Shown here one piece after another: positions 44,399 through 53,455 of a stretch of DNA of 64,000 nt; the stretch's first letter is position 1, and each line of letters opens with the position of its first letter. The notes below the pieces were generated by a model. That model made no database searches, was not told the DNA's origin, and worked only from the letters and a program-made list of their open reading frames with translations. Origin of the DNA: Saprospiraceae bacterium (lineage in GTDB: Bacteria > Bacteroidota > Bacteroidia > Chitinophagales > Saprospiraceae); NCBI GenBank assembly GCA_016714025.1, contig JADJOB010000002.1, positions 1,768,001-1,832,000 of the forward strand, read 5' to 3'. The translations under genes were made by a program, and so were the position numbers.

Positions 44399-46231
44399 AT
44401 GACCCAATTAAAATTACATAAAGTCAGTTTTGGATATACAGATTTATTATTTGAGAATATAGATTTTTCTATTTCTGATAAAGACCGAATTGGAATTGTC
44501 GGAGATAATGGGTCTGGTAAATCAACACTATTGAAATGTATAGCGGGAATAATTCCTGATTATGAAGGACAAATAGAAAAACCCAAAAACATAAGGTTTG
44601 GATTTATTGAACAGGATGTTCCAGAAGAAATCAAGAATCTTACCCTTTATGATGCTATAGCGGATAAAATTCCAAAAGAGGAACAAAGTTATAATCTTTG
44701 GAAAGTTGATGTTACTTTAGACCTCTTTAAAGCTCCAGAAGTTATTCGCCAAAGAATTATTAAAGAGTTAAGTGGCGGTTGGCAAAGATTGGCCTTATTA
44801 GCTAGGGTTTCTATGTCTAATCCAGACGTTTTGCTTCTTGATGAGCCAACTAATCACTTAGATATTGGTAAAATCCTTGTCATGGAAGAATGGTTAAAAA
44901 CGGAAGTATCCGACATCCCATTAATAACCATTAGCCATGATAGAAGATTTCTCGATTCTTGTACGAACCGGACTATTTTCTTGAGAGGCGGACAGGCATT
45001 TGATTATAAATATTCATATTCCAGAGCTCGTGAATTATTATTTGAAGATGACAAGGCCTTAGCTAGTCAACGAAAAAAGGAATTAGATGAATTAGAACGC
45101 CTCCAAAAAAGCGCCCAAAATCTTCGTCAAATAGGTGTTGATAATTATAGCTCTCCAGCATTAAAAAAAGCTAAACAAATAGAAAAAAAAGCTGATAAAC
45201 TCAGAGCATTATTAACTTCAGTTTATATTGCTCCAAAACGTGAAGTTAAACTTAGTAGTAGCGACACACATGCAAAGCGTCTAGTGTTAATTGAAAAAGT
45301 TGATATAAAGACTCCAAATGGTGTGTTTTTATTTCATATTGAAAAATTAGAAATTGCTCAAGGTGATAGATTAATAATTTTAGGTGCCAATGGGACTGGT
45401 AAATCTCAATTTATTCATCATTTAAATCGCGCATTTGAACAACGCGATATTGCCAATAAAGCAGGCATATCAATAACACCAACTGCAAAATTAGGCTATA
45501 TAGATCAACATTTATCTAATTTACCTTTGGATAAAACTATTAAAGATTATATTCATGATGTTTCCACCATGGATCAACAAAGAGTAACCAGCACTTTGGT
45601 ATCTATTGGATTTCCTTATGACACCCAGGAAATGAAAATTAAAGACTTAAGTTTGGGACAACGATCCCGTTTAAATTTATTGGTTTTGAGAATTACTGAA
45701 CCAAATTTCTATATCATGGATGAACCAACAAATCACCTTGATATTGATGGTCAAGAAGCATTGGAACGAGAAATAATTGAACATGGTGCATCAAGCATTT
45801 TAGTTTCCCATGATAGAGCCTTTGTTGCCAATCTTGGAACAAAGTATTACGAAATTCATAAAGGTCATTTAAGGGAAATTGCGTCTCCAGAAACATTTTA
45901 TAATTCAATAAATAATGAAGAGCCTATAGATAATTCAATAGACAAAACTAATCGAAATGTAGAAAACAAAACAATAAGCAATAGTATCAACAATAGAAAA
46001 GAAGATGGCAAAGAAATTCGAAAGCTAAAAGTTGATTATGAAAATAGTGAAAAAAGAATAATAGAACTTGAAGGAGAGATTAAGCTATATGAGGATAAAA
46101 TTCAAAAAAACCTAAATTCAGAACATCCTTATACAGACGAAAACTTCTTTATTAAATATTCTGAGTTGAAAAAGGAACTCGAACAAGAAATATCAAATTG
46201 GGAAAGTCTTTCGAATCTATTATTGCAATAA
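44399..46231 (+). CDS. ABC-F family ATPase, ribosome-protection type
   Basis: 610 residues with two ABC domains and no membrane segment, the ABC-F layout. First Walker A GDNGSGKST near residue 38, signature LSGGWQRLALL, Walker B LLLDEPTNHLD; a helical linker (about 215-290: LDELERLQKSAQNLR); second Walker A GANGTGKSQ near 329, signature LSLGQRSRLNLL, Walker B YIMDEPTNHLD. The C-terminal ~90 residues are a coiled coil. ABC-F proteins bind the ribosomal E site; antibiotic-resistance members displace drugs from the peptidyl-transferase region, others are housekeeping. Being in element B next to an enzyme cluster makes self-protection from the cluster's product, or acquired resistance, the best inference; it is not proven. 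Confidence 0.85.
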   Translation: MTQLKLHKVSFGYTDLLFENIDFSISDKDRIGIVGDNGSGKSTLLKCIAGIIPDYEGQIEKPKNIRFGFIEQDVPEEIKNLTLYDAIADKIPKEEQSYNLWKVDVTLDLFKAPEVIRQRIIKELSGGWQRLALLARVSMSNPDVLLLDEPTNHLDIGKILVMEEWLKTEVSDIPLITISHDRRFLDSCTNRTIFLRGGQAFDYKYSYSRARELLFEDDKALASQRKKELDELERLQKSAQNLRQIGVDNYSSPALKKAKQIEKKADKLRALLTSVYIAPKREVKLSSSDTHAKRLVLIEKVDIKTPNGVFLFHIEKLEIAQGDRLIILGANGTGKSQFIHHLNRAFEQRDIANKAGISITPTAKLGYIDQHLSNLPLDKTIKDYIHDVSTMDQQRVTSTLVSIGFPYDTQEMKIKDLSLGQRSRLNLLVLRITEPNFYIMDEPTNHLDIDGQEALEREIIEHGASSILVSHDRAFVANLGTKYYEIHKGHLREIASPETFYNSINNEEPIDNSIDKTNRNVENKTISNSINNRKEDGKEIRKLKVDYENSEKRIIELEGEIKLYEDKIQKNLNSEHPYTDENFFIKYSELKKELEQEISNWESLSNLLLQ

Positions 46232-46242
46232 AATTTAATCAA

Positions 46243-46543
46243 TTAATAGAATTGATTCAACTGACTTGCCGGCTTATTAATAGCTTTGATATTAAGTATA
46301 TTATTGGTTGTTTCAAGAAGACAGATATTTCCTACATCAATTTGAACATAACCATAATGTTCCATCGGAAAATTGTAATATAATTTAACAAAATAAAAAA
46401 GTGATGCTAGCATAGAAGATCTATGTAAAACAATAATTTTTATATTTTCTTCTACATCGTTGTCTAATATTTCATTTAGTGCTCTAACAACTCTTGCTTC
46501 GAAATCAAATGATTTTTCATTTTGATCGTATCCGTCCCACGCA
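46243..46543 (-). pseudogene. Histidine phosphatase, C-terminal part cut by IS66
   Basis: Residues from WDGYDQNEKSFDFEARV to the stop contain the second His region of the family (VLHRSSMLASLF). The upstream part lies at 48803-49216, on the other side of the IS66 element, and ends KYPYNQ; joined, the two give a continuous phosphatase. The open frame appears to extend into IS sequence up to 46566, but those codons belong to the IS. Confidence 0.78.
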
Positions 46544-46549
46544 GTACAC

Positions 46550-48089
46550 TTAGGCAACAATGTCAATGTTCTTCTTCGCGGTTGACCAGCACCAATTCTG
46601 CGGAAGTAGTTCTGAGATACGATTTATAGGATGATCCTTAATTCTGTGGAAGACATCGGTTAACCAATCATATGGGTTAATGTCATGAAGCTTGCAAGTT
46701 GCAAACAAGGAATAAACCATAGCTGATCTTTGGGCTGAATCGTCAGAACCTGCAAACAAATAATTCTTTCTACCCAGAGCTAAAGGACGGATAGAATTTT
46801 CTATAAGGTTGTTATCAATTTCTACTTCACCATGAACTGTATATGCCAGTAGCTTATCCCATCGTTTGATTGCATATCCAAAAGCTTTTCCAATTGCACT
46901 GGCTGGAAGTATAGATTCTACATTTTTATCAAGAAATTCTTTAATGTTATTTAAAACCGGAGTGGCATTTTCTTGTCGCCATTTTTGTCGCTCTTCTTTG
47001 GATAGTTTTTGTTCTTTGGCAGATTCCTCAATTTTATAAAGAATTTGAATTTGCCTTAACACGTAATCTGCGCGCTGTTTGTCATTATCAAGTGCTTGTT
47101 CAAAATATCTTCTGGCATGTGCCCAGCAACTGAACATAATAAAATCCGGATTTTTATCACAGGATTCATAAACGCTATAACCGTCTGTTTGTAACTTACC
47201 TCTAAATCCCTGAATATGATTATTAAAATATTCTGCGGACCTTCCTTTTTGATAAGTAAATAGGACTAAAATTTTTTTGTGGATCTCTGCTGACCCACAT
47301 ATATCCTAAATGACATTTCCCTTTTACTTCATCTGATTGCACTTTGATTGGGCTTTCATCAGTTTGTAAATAATTAGCGGATAGAACTTCTTTTTGATGA
47401 GCACTAAAAATGGGCTCCAATGCATTCACATATTGACTGCCCCAGCCCCCAAATGTAGAACGAGAGATATCCACTTGATGCATTCTTTTGAGTTGTTGAA
47501 GAAATCTATAATATGGATTATGATCCATATACTTACCGATAATAGCATACGCCATAAAATCAGGCCCTGCTATACATTTATCAACGACCCTTGAGGGCAT
47601 CGGAGCAATGATTATTTTTTCTGACTTTGGGTCTTTGTATTTAGGTCTTTCGTAGCGATTTACATAGACAACTCCTGGAATGTACTGCAATTCTTCAGTG
47701 ACTTTTTTGCCAATACATTTCATATCATCCGTTTTTCCTTCGGGTTCCAGAACTATTATTTCCCGCTTTAAATGAGCCGGAAGCTCTTTTCTTCCCCCAC
47801 GTTTATGAATGGGTTTATCTCGTGTGTATGTTATTTCCTCAGTTAAATTTTCTAAGGGCTGATTGTCATCGTACGTTTGTGTAAATAAAGTATTCGGTGG
47901 GAGAGGTGGTTCATTACTTATGAATCGCTCTGATTTTGCTCCAAATATTAATCGTTTTAATTGCGCTAATTCGTGGCGTAAGTATTCGTTTTCCTTCTTG
48001 TATTCTGCAATTTGCGTAAGCAAAAATTCATTTGTAATTTCTTTATTTGAATCTTGTATCACAACAACAAGATCGTAATTTATTTTCAA
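46550..48089 (-). pseudogene. tnpC: IS66 TnpC transposase with a frameshift
   Basis: The first open part (48089 to about 47275) has the N-terminal coiled coil (YKKENEYLRHELAQLKRLIF), zinc-binding region and TDESPIKVQSDEVKG with the first DDE Asp, and reads GYMWVSRDPQK. A run of seven A (minus strand, 47271-47277) then shifts frame; the second frame reads KILVLFTYQKGRSAEY, LQTDGYSVYES (second Asp), NNLIENSIRPLALGRKN (Glu) and the IS66 C-terminus NPYDWLTDVFHRI. Losing one A would restore the frame, so a homopolymer mutation or a sequencing error is likely; a -1 shift would hit a stop at once. Confidence 0.85.
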
Positions 48090-48466
48090 TTTACATAATT
48101 ATTTCTCAAATATTTTTCGCCAATTATATGTCGTTTTCTATAACGAATACTGCTCAGTTTAATGCCCTGCATGATACACATTAATTGCGTCCAACTGATG
48201 TTCAATTTTATAGGATTAGTTTGTGATTCCATAATTTCAAAGGTACCTCTATCTAAACGCTTGCTCAACAATACTAATCCTCCGGTATCGTAAACCATCA
48301 TCCGTATTTGATTACGCCGTTTATTAGTAAATAGATATACGTCTCCGCTCAATGGATTACTTTCCATGATTGTTTTAATAATTCCAAACAGTCCGTCATA
48401 GCTTTTGCGGAAATCTGTAATACCGGTATATATAAAATAACGGTGTCCGCTAGTAAACGGAATCAA
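48086..48466 (-). CDS. tnpB: IS66 accessory protein TnpB
   Basis: 126 residues with the IS66 Orf2 signature: YIYTGITDFRKSYDGLFGII near residue 13 and DVYLFTNKRRNQIRMMVYD, followed by LDRGTFEI. TnpB is needed together with TnpA and TnpC for transposition in this family, though its biochemical role is unclear. It overlaps tnpA and tnpC by 4 bp each, the usual coupled arrangement. Intact. Confidence 0.9.
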   Translation of the reverse strand: MIPFTSGHRYFIYTGITDFRKSYDGLFGIIKTIMESNPLSGDVYLFTNKRRNQIRMMVYDTGGLVLLSKRLDRGTFEIMESQTNPIKLNISWTQLMCIMQGIKLSSIRYRKRHIIGEKYLRNNYVN

Positions 48467-48750
48467 TTTTTGGAATTGATCAGTTTCAATAATGTTTCTG
48501 ATCCGGGATTCGCCCGAAAGTTGATCGTCACTCCATTAGGATATTCCAATCGGATTGTTGAATTTGGTGGTTGGATAGATCCAATTTGAATAAATTCATT
48601 TTTTGATTTTGATGGTTCCTTTAAACAGTACTTCTTTCTCCAATAATGAAATTGATGTATTGGGAGCCCCTTTGTTGCCATAAAACTTTTAAGCGACATT
48701 CCGCTAGTTTCCAATTCAATTTTCAGTTGTTCAAATTCTTGCTTTGTCAT
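48463..48750 (-). CDS. tnpA: IS66 accessory protein TnpA
   Basis: 95 residues, a transposase-associated HTH protein of the IS66 Orf1 type: FEQLKIELETSGMSLKSFMA then LPIHQFHYWRKKY near residue 33, and a short basic-hydrophobic tail. First gene of the IS66 operon on the minus strand, overlapping tnpB by 4 bp. Intact. Confidence 0.85.
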   Translation of the reverse strand: MTKQEFEQLKIELETSGMSLKSFMATKGLPIHQFHYWRKKYCLKEPSKSKNEFIQIGSIQPPNSTIRLEYPNGVTINFRANPGSETLLKLINSKN

Positions 48751-48802
48751 AAACTAAATTTTCACAAAGCTATTTGGTGGCATTTGATTGTGCAAGATGT
48801 AC

Positions 48803-49216
48803 TTGGTTATACGGATACTTTTGATCCATATGTTTAATTTGAAAAGAATTGTACAATCCAAGTCGATATAATTTAAGTTGATACATAAATTCTGGGTCAA
48901 TTTTCTCCACTTCCGCCTCAGACATTCCGGCAAAGGCATTATCGCGTATAGAATTTAAATCCTTATAAGTTTTTACAATTGCATTAGTAGAATAAGCTAT
49001 AATCTTAGCGGTCTCGATTGATCTTATTGAATTTGCACAGTATATATTTTTAATAACCGCTGAGGATTTCAGAATAAATTCGCCAATTATTCTCGCCAAC
49101 TCTTCGCCCTCTTTCATCCCTTTAACTGTTAACTCTTCATCGTTTTCCAAAGAAGTAAAATGATGCTCATTAATATTTTTTACCGATTCAAGATGCCTTA
49201 TCAATAGAAATATCAT
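48803..49216 (-). pseudogene. Histidine phosphatase, N-terminal part cut by IS66
   Basis: Begins IFLLIRHLESVKN, the phosphohistidine motif in which Gly of the usual RHGE is replaced by Leu (His8 predicted nucleophile), then YCANSIRSIETAKIIAY and RDNAFAGMSEAEVEKIDPE, typical of the phosphoglycerate-mutase-like superfamily. At KYPYNQ the coding sequence meets the IS66 end; codons after it belong to the IS. The C-terminal part is at 46243-46543. The gene is 1 bp from the P-loop gene upstream and belonged to the enzyme cluster. Confidence 0.8.
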
Positions 49217-49740
49217 TAAAACTTATTTCTTGATCTAAAATATGATACAGCAATCTCTCCTTTGTTAAAATATTGAAGCTTGTCCCTATGTGGTGTTAAA
49301 AATTTCAATATTTCGTTTGTATAAACATTGTGATAATTTTTATTTCTTTTAATTGTTTCTATTAATCCACTGAATGTTTCTTTTCTTCCATGCGATATTA
49401 TGCCAACTCTTATTTTTAAATATCTTAAAACAATACGAAGTGTGCTAAGAATAAAACTTGATCTTATAAAAATAATTAAGTCAGCTCTTTGAAAACTTTC
49501 TGCAACCCAATCATGATACACTCCTTCCAATATCCAAGAATCATGATTCAAGAGATTGTGAAGATTTCTATCCCTTAGTTCTGAATCAGTGTGCTTGGAA
49601 TAATCATTCCGGCCTACCTCCCAAAACAATTCATCAAGTTCAGTTGCCTGCACGTTCAGTATCTCTGCTAATTTTCGTGAAGTATAAGTTTTGCCACTTC
49701 CAGCTCTACCAATTATGTGAATTCTTTTGTAATTTTTCAT
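49216..49740 (-). CDS. P-loop kinase-like protein
   Basis: 174 residues. Walker A GRAGSGKT at 11-18, then an adenylate-kinase-like core: ATELDELFWEVGRNDYS, SWILEGVYHDW, ADLIIFIRSS. The group is annotated as topology-modulation (FlaR-like) or shikimate/adenylate-kinase-like NTPases; phosphate acceptor unknown. The gene overlaps the phosphatase start by 1 bp, and follows the dehydrogenase gene by about 70 bp, all on the minus strand. A kinase beside a phosphatase suggests a phosphorylated intermediate in the cluster's pathway. Confidence 0.75.
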   Translation of the reverse strand: MKNYKRIHIIGRAGSGKTYTSRKLAEILNVQATELDELFWEVGRNDYSKHTDSELRDRNLHNLLNHDSWILEGVYHDWVAESFQRADLIIFIRSSFILSTLRIVLRYLKIRVGIISHGRKETFSGLIETIKRNKNYHNVYTNEILKFLTPHRDKLQYFNKGEIAVSYFRSRNKF

Positions 49741-49809
49741 TTGTTATTTACTCAACCTTAATCCTTTATACAAATATTATGCCTAATGCTTTATTCAATT
49801 TCTTTAAAC

Positions 49810-50760
49810 TTAGTTTAAACCAAATTCCTTGATCTTAATGAATGCTTCAGATAATAGTTCCAAAATCACAGATTTAGCCTGTGCAGCTATATGTGATGTG
49901 GCAATAAATTTATTAGACCCTAAATTTAAGAGGCCATATTTATCTGATCCTGCTCCTTTATTATTTATCCATTCATCATAGTAACCATCAAAGTAAGCAA
50001 ATCCAATGCTATTGGTATGGAGGGATTTACTCAAAGCTATGGGATCAATAATCAACGGATTGCTAAAATTAAATATCATCATGTTCTTTTTAGCAGAGTT
50101 TAAAAATTGAGAATTAATAATATTATGAGATTGTTCATTATAGGTAAGGCAAAGAACTATAACATCACATTCTTTTGATAATTCTAACAAATTTTTGAAT
50201 TTCGTACCATATTCATTCTCAAAATATTCATTTCTTGTCCTAGAATAATAGATAATTTGTGTCGTGGATGATATAGCTTTAATTTTAATTGTTAATTTTT
50301 TTCCAATGTTACCTAAACCAATAATACCTATAGTAATATCGGAAAGTGTGTCATGTGATTTTTGATACCAGCGTCCATTTAAAAGTTCATCTTTTGAATG
50401 GAAACTACTCGCAAGATTCGTAATAATCGCACCAAGCGCAAACTCAGCAACCGCATTAGAATTAATACTAGGGGTGTTTTCAACTTTAATATTCTTTGTT
50501 TTGGCGGCGTTTAGGTCAACAAAACTATTTGTGCCGGTTCCCATAACGACAATATGTTTTAATTGTTGTGCCTGAGATAAAATGTTGGAATTTACATATT
50601 CAGGGCCACCAACAATATAGTGTTCCATGCCTTTCAAATGTTTAATGATATCAGCATCATCGTTTGGTATCCTTAATTGAATCACATTAAATGATTCATT
50701 ATAAATTGGCAAATCAAAATCACCTGTTATTAAAATATTCGCACGATCCATTCTGGTCAA
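49810..50760 (-). CDS. D-2-hydroxyacid dehydrogenase (NAD-binding)
   Basis: 316 residues. The NAD-binding motif GIIGLGNIGKKL near residue 146 and the preceding NSNAVAEFALGAII helix are those of the D-isomer-specific 2-hydroxyacid dehydrogenase family (SerA/lactate/glyoxylate type). SRTRNEYFENEYG supplies the post-motif basic residue region. The Glu/His catalytic pair at the end is less regular: SHIAAQAKS holds the His. It would oxidise or reduce a 2-hydroxy/2-oxo acid. Only 7 bp separate it from the SHMT-like gene upstream, so they are cotranscribed. Confidence 0.82.
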   Translation of the reverse strand: MTRMDRANILITGDFDLPIYNESFNVIQLRIPNDDADIIKHLKGMEHYIVGGPEYVNSNILSQAQQLKHIVVMGTGTNSFVDLNAAKTKNIKVENTPSINSNAVAEFALGAIITNLASSFHSKDELLNGRWYQKSHDTLSDITIGIIGLGNIGKKLTIKIKAISSTTQIIYYSRTRNEYFENEYGTKFKNLLELSKECDVIVLCLTYNEQSHNIINSQFLNSAKKNMMIFNFSNPLIIDPIALSKSLHTNSIGFAYFDGYYDEWINNKGAGSDKYGLLNLGSNKFIATSHIAAQAKSVILELLSEAFIKIKEFGLN

Positions 50761-50767
50761 AGTATTT

Positions 50768-52075
50768 TTAATTATTTAACCACGCATCGTTATATCTTTC
50801 CTTATTTATAAGGACTTTTATATAATTAAATATTTCCAAGAGTTTACTTTCTTGAAAAGAACTTGATAGAACCATATTAATGATTTTAGAAATTTCCTTA
50901 AAATCTGAAGAATCATATCCGCGGGAAGTTGCCCAGGCAGTTCCTATTCGAAGACCGTTTGCTTCAGACATTCTTCTTGACAAATCTGTGGGAATAGATT
51001 GCCTATTAGTTAGCACCCCTATTCTTTCTAATCTATTTTCTGCCTCAAAACCTGTTAATCCAAAAGCATCTTTTACATTGATAACAATATAGTGTTTATC
51101 TGTACCATATGTAAAAAGAAAATTACTCTGAAATCCTCGTTCTAAAATCTTGGCATTTATAAGAACGCTTTGAGCATAGTGCTTAAAATCTGCCAGCTGA
51201 GTTAATACTAATGACTGTGCAGTATTTGTAATTTTGCGAATTGGAAAACTTGATTGTGTACCAGGATGTACTGCTTTATCAATTGACTCCGCGAATTCTT
51301 TTTTACAAAGAATAATACCTCCAAATGGCCCTCGTAATGTTTTATCAGTGGACATTGTAACAACATCTGCTATTCCAACAATGTTTGGAATAACACCACC
51401 GGCAATTAGGCCAGCCTCATGCGATAAATCAAACATTAGAAAAGCATTGACACTGTCTGCAATACGCCTTAGATATTGAGCGTCAAACAAACGAGGATAC
51501 GAAGACGAACCACAAACAATTAGTTTTGGTCTTTTTTCTAAAGCTATCTTCTCTGCTTCTTGATAATCAATTATTCCTTCCTTCGTTACACCATAATTAA
51601 TAAAACTAAAATGGCGACCGGAAAAATTATACTTAAGGCCGTGCGTAAGATGTCCTCCAGATCGAAAATCAAGAGACATTACAATATCTCCAGGAGTAAG
51701 AAGAGCGTGATAGGCGGCCTGATTAGCTTGACTACATGAATGCGGTTGAAGATTTGCATGTTCCGCTTTAAAAACTTCACAAGCAATATCGCAAGCAATT
51801 TTTTCCACTTCATCATGTAATTTTGCTCCGGCGAATGGTCTATTTCCAATTAAGCCCTCCTGAATTATATTACCAGAATAAATTGGATTATCAGAAAGGG
51901 ATCGCGGCATTGCATTATCGCTTGCAATTAAATTAATTACGCTATGTTCATATTCAACAATATCATTCCCTAAATGATATAAGTTGTTCATTTTACTTTC
52001 CCAATAATTGTTGTTTTGCATACTTCCTGTTACCATAAATACATCAATGCTAATTAATTTAGGGTTCGAATTCAC
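50768..52075 (-). CDS. Serine hydroxymethyltransferase-like PLP enzyme
   Basis: About 435 residues. The GlyA landmarks are present: INLIASDNAMPRS near the start, NLQPHSCSQANQAAYHAL, FRSGGHLTHGLKYNFSG, MFDLSHEAGLIAGGVIP, and the PLP Lys segment MSTDKTLRGPFGG. In ordinary SHMT the residue before that Lys is His (THKTLRGP); here it is Asp, so the reaction may differ, for example an aldol-type step on another amino acid or aldehyde. The best start may lie downstream of 52075 (an ATG at 52021), since the upstream one overlaps the ligase gene by 17 bp. It is not a stand-alone glyA but part of the cluster. Confidence 0.85.
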   Translation of the reverse strand: MNSNPKLISIDVFMVTGSMQNNNYWESKMNNLYHLGNDIVEYEHSVINLIASDNAMPRSLSDNPIYSGNIIQEGLIGNRPFAGAKLHDEVEKIACDIACEVFKAEHANLQPHSCSQANQAAYHALLTPGDIVMSLDFRSGGHLTHGLKYNFSGRHFSFINYGVTKEGIIDYQEAEKIALEKRPKLIVCGSSSYPRLFDAQYLRRIADSVNAFLMFDLSHEAGLIAGGVIPNIVGIADVVTMSTDKTLRGPFGGIILCKKEFAESIDKAVHPGTQSSFPIRKITNTAQSLVLTQLADFKHYAQSVLINAKILERGFQSNFLFTYGTDKHYIVINVKDAFGLTGFEAENRLERIGVLTNRQSIPTDLSRRMSEANGLRIGTAWATSRGYDSSDFKEISKIINMVLSSSFQESKLLEIFNYIKVLINKERYNDAWLNN

Positions 52076-53444
52076 GTTTAATAAGTCTCCGTTTATGAGA
52101 TTTTTCAGGTGGCATTCTATCTAATTTTTCAATAATTATTTTTAGATTATTGTCATTAAATATATCTTTTAATCCATTAATAAAATAAGAAAGTAAATCT
52201 TGATTTACTTCTTGAGATTTATCTGCCGGCACGATAATAATTCGTACTTCATTAAGCTTTTTTTGAACAATCTGAAATTCCTCAATATTGGCCTCTACAA
52301 GAATAAGTGTTTTATCATAAAGGGACATTACTAAATCCGGTGCAACCTCACCAATTGTTTTACTATATAAAACTTGATCCGTTCGACCCATAAAAGACTT
52401 TAAGGATCTAAATTTATTTCCGCATGGACATATTTCTTGATCACCTGAGATTTTAATAATATCTCCCTGCCGGTATCTTATAAAAGGCATAAAGGTATTA
52501 TGCAAATTTGTTGCAACTATTTCACCAATACCTCCTTCATCTGGATTTAATACATCAACCCTAACATTATCTTCAACAATATGGTATTTTTTATTCCGAC
52601 ATTGAGCAGCAATGAGAGATAATTCAATAGAGGAATACTCATCAAAAACACTGGCTTCAAATTGAGAACTTATTTTTTCTCGTTCAGCTTGTGTACTAGA
52701 TTCTGAGTTGGTTGTTATTACTTTTATCCCAAGATCAACCGGATTTGTTACTATAGATCCAAGCCTTAACAAATAGCTTGGAAAAGCATTAAGAATGGTT
52801 GGCTTAATTAATTTGATGTGTTTAAGTATTGGCTCAATGGGACACTCATTTGAGACCGTAAAAATGGGAAACTTACCTTCAATTGATGAATAAGCAGGGC
52901 TAGCAAGATAAATGTCATATAACCATTCATCACTTTTTCGCGGTCTTCCAAGTATTTGATCATGAAAGCGAAAAAAATTAAGCATTCTTTGATCAGTCAT
53001 AGTTTGATCGTCATATACATTAAGGACTTGTCCTGAAGATCCTGATGTTCGTGAAGAGTAACATGCTTGTATTGAGGGTGCAATATTCGCCTCTTTAAAC
53101 ATTGGAAAATTAGAAATAATATCTTGTTTAGAAATTGTGGGTAGAGCGTTATAATCATCCCACGAAACAATATCACCCCGCTCGTATCCTACTGAACTAT
53201 ATAATTGGTGATAAAATGGATGATTAGAATATACATAATCTATTAATAATGAAATTCTCTCCAATTGCCATTCATCTATTAATTCTCTAGGTTTTGAAGT
53301 ATTTAATTCTAGATTCACTTTACGGCTATTCCACTTCCTTTCAAATCTCTGTTGCATTTTAATAGTTTCTGCAACTTTCAAGTTCCTATGAATATGCTTT
53401 TCTATCTCTTCTATTCCGAATGTATAATTCGCTGGATCAAACAT
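52059..53444 (-). CDS. Adenylate-forming CoA-ligase-like enzyme (PaaK/CapK type)
   Basis: 461 residues. The P-loop-like ACYSSRTSGSSGQVLNVYDD near residue 135 and FDEYSSIELSLIA near 265 match the phenylacetate-CoA ligase/CapK group; the lid domain (RYRQGDIIKIS, then FMGRTDQV) follows, and a small C-terminal domain ends in basic KRRLIKREF. These enzymes adenylate a carboxylate for transfer to CoA, a carrier protein or an amine. It is 11 bp after the aminotransferase gene and overlaps the SHMT-like gene. Substrate unknown; likely the amino acid or 2-oxo acid made by its neighbours. Confidence 0.82.
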   Translation of the reverse strand: MFDPANYTFGIEEIEKHIHRNLKVAETIKMQQRFERKWNSRKVNLELNTSKPRELIDEWQLERISLLIDYVYSNHPFYHQLYSSVGYERGDIVSWDDYNALPTISKQDIISNFPMFKEANIAPSIQACYSSRTSGSSGQVLNVYDDQTMTDQRMLNFFRFHDQILGRPRKSDEWLYDIYLASPAYSSIEGKFPIFTVSNECPIEPILKHIKLIKPTILNAFPSYLLRLGSIVTNPVDLGIKVITTNSESSTQAEREKISSQFEASVFDEYSSIELSLIAAQCRNKKYHIVEDNVRVDVLNPDEGGIGEIVATNLHNTFMPFIRYRQGDIIKISGDQEICPCGNKFRSLKSFMGRTDQVLYSKTIGEVAPDLVMSLYDKTLILVEANIEEFQIVQKKLNEVRIIIVPADKSQEVNQDLLSYFINGLKDIFNDNNLKIIIEKLDRMPPEKSHKRRLIKREFEP

Positions 53445-53455
53445 AATGCCTGAGT

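Larger units (their letters stand above)
46544..48802 (-). mobile_element. IS66-family insertion sequence
   Basis: Three minus-strand genes in the order tnpA, tnpB, tnpC. Ends are inferred from the point where phosphatase coding sequence is lost; both start inward with GTACA but the inverted repeat is weak beyond that, and no clean 8-bp target duplication is seen. The insertion lies between two arms of an inverted repeat in the phosphatase gene (GTATCCGT and ACGGATAC). Confidence 0.8.

Noticed and set aside
44399..46231. Considered a standard ABC transporter ATPase
   Set aside because: Two ABC domains in one chain, an interdomain helical linker and no membrane partner fit ABC-F, not a transporter.
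46544..48802. Programmed frameshift in IS66 tnpC
   Set aside because: A -1 shift at the A run meets a stop immediately; restoring the frame needs a +1 or -2 change, more like a mutation or sequencing error.
50768..52075. Considered housekeeping glyA
   Set aside because: It lies in a cargo operon and lacks the His before the PLP Lys; naming it glyA would overstate its role.
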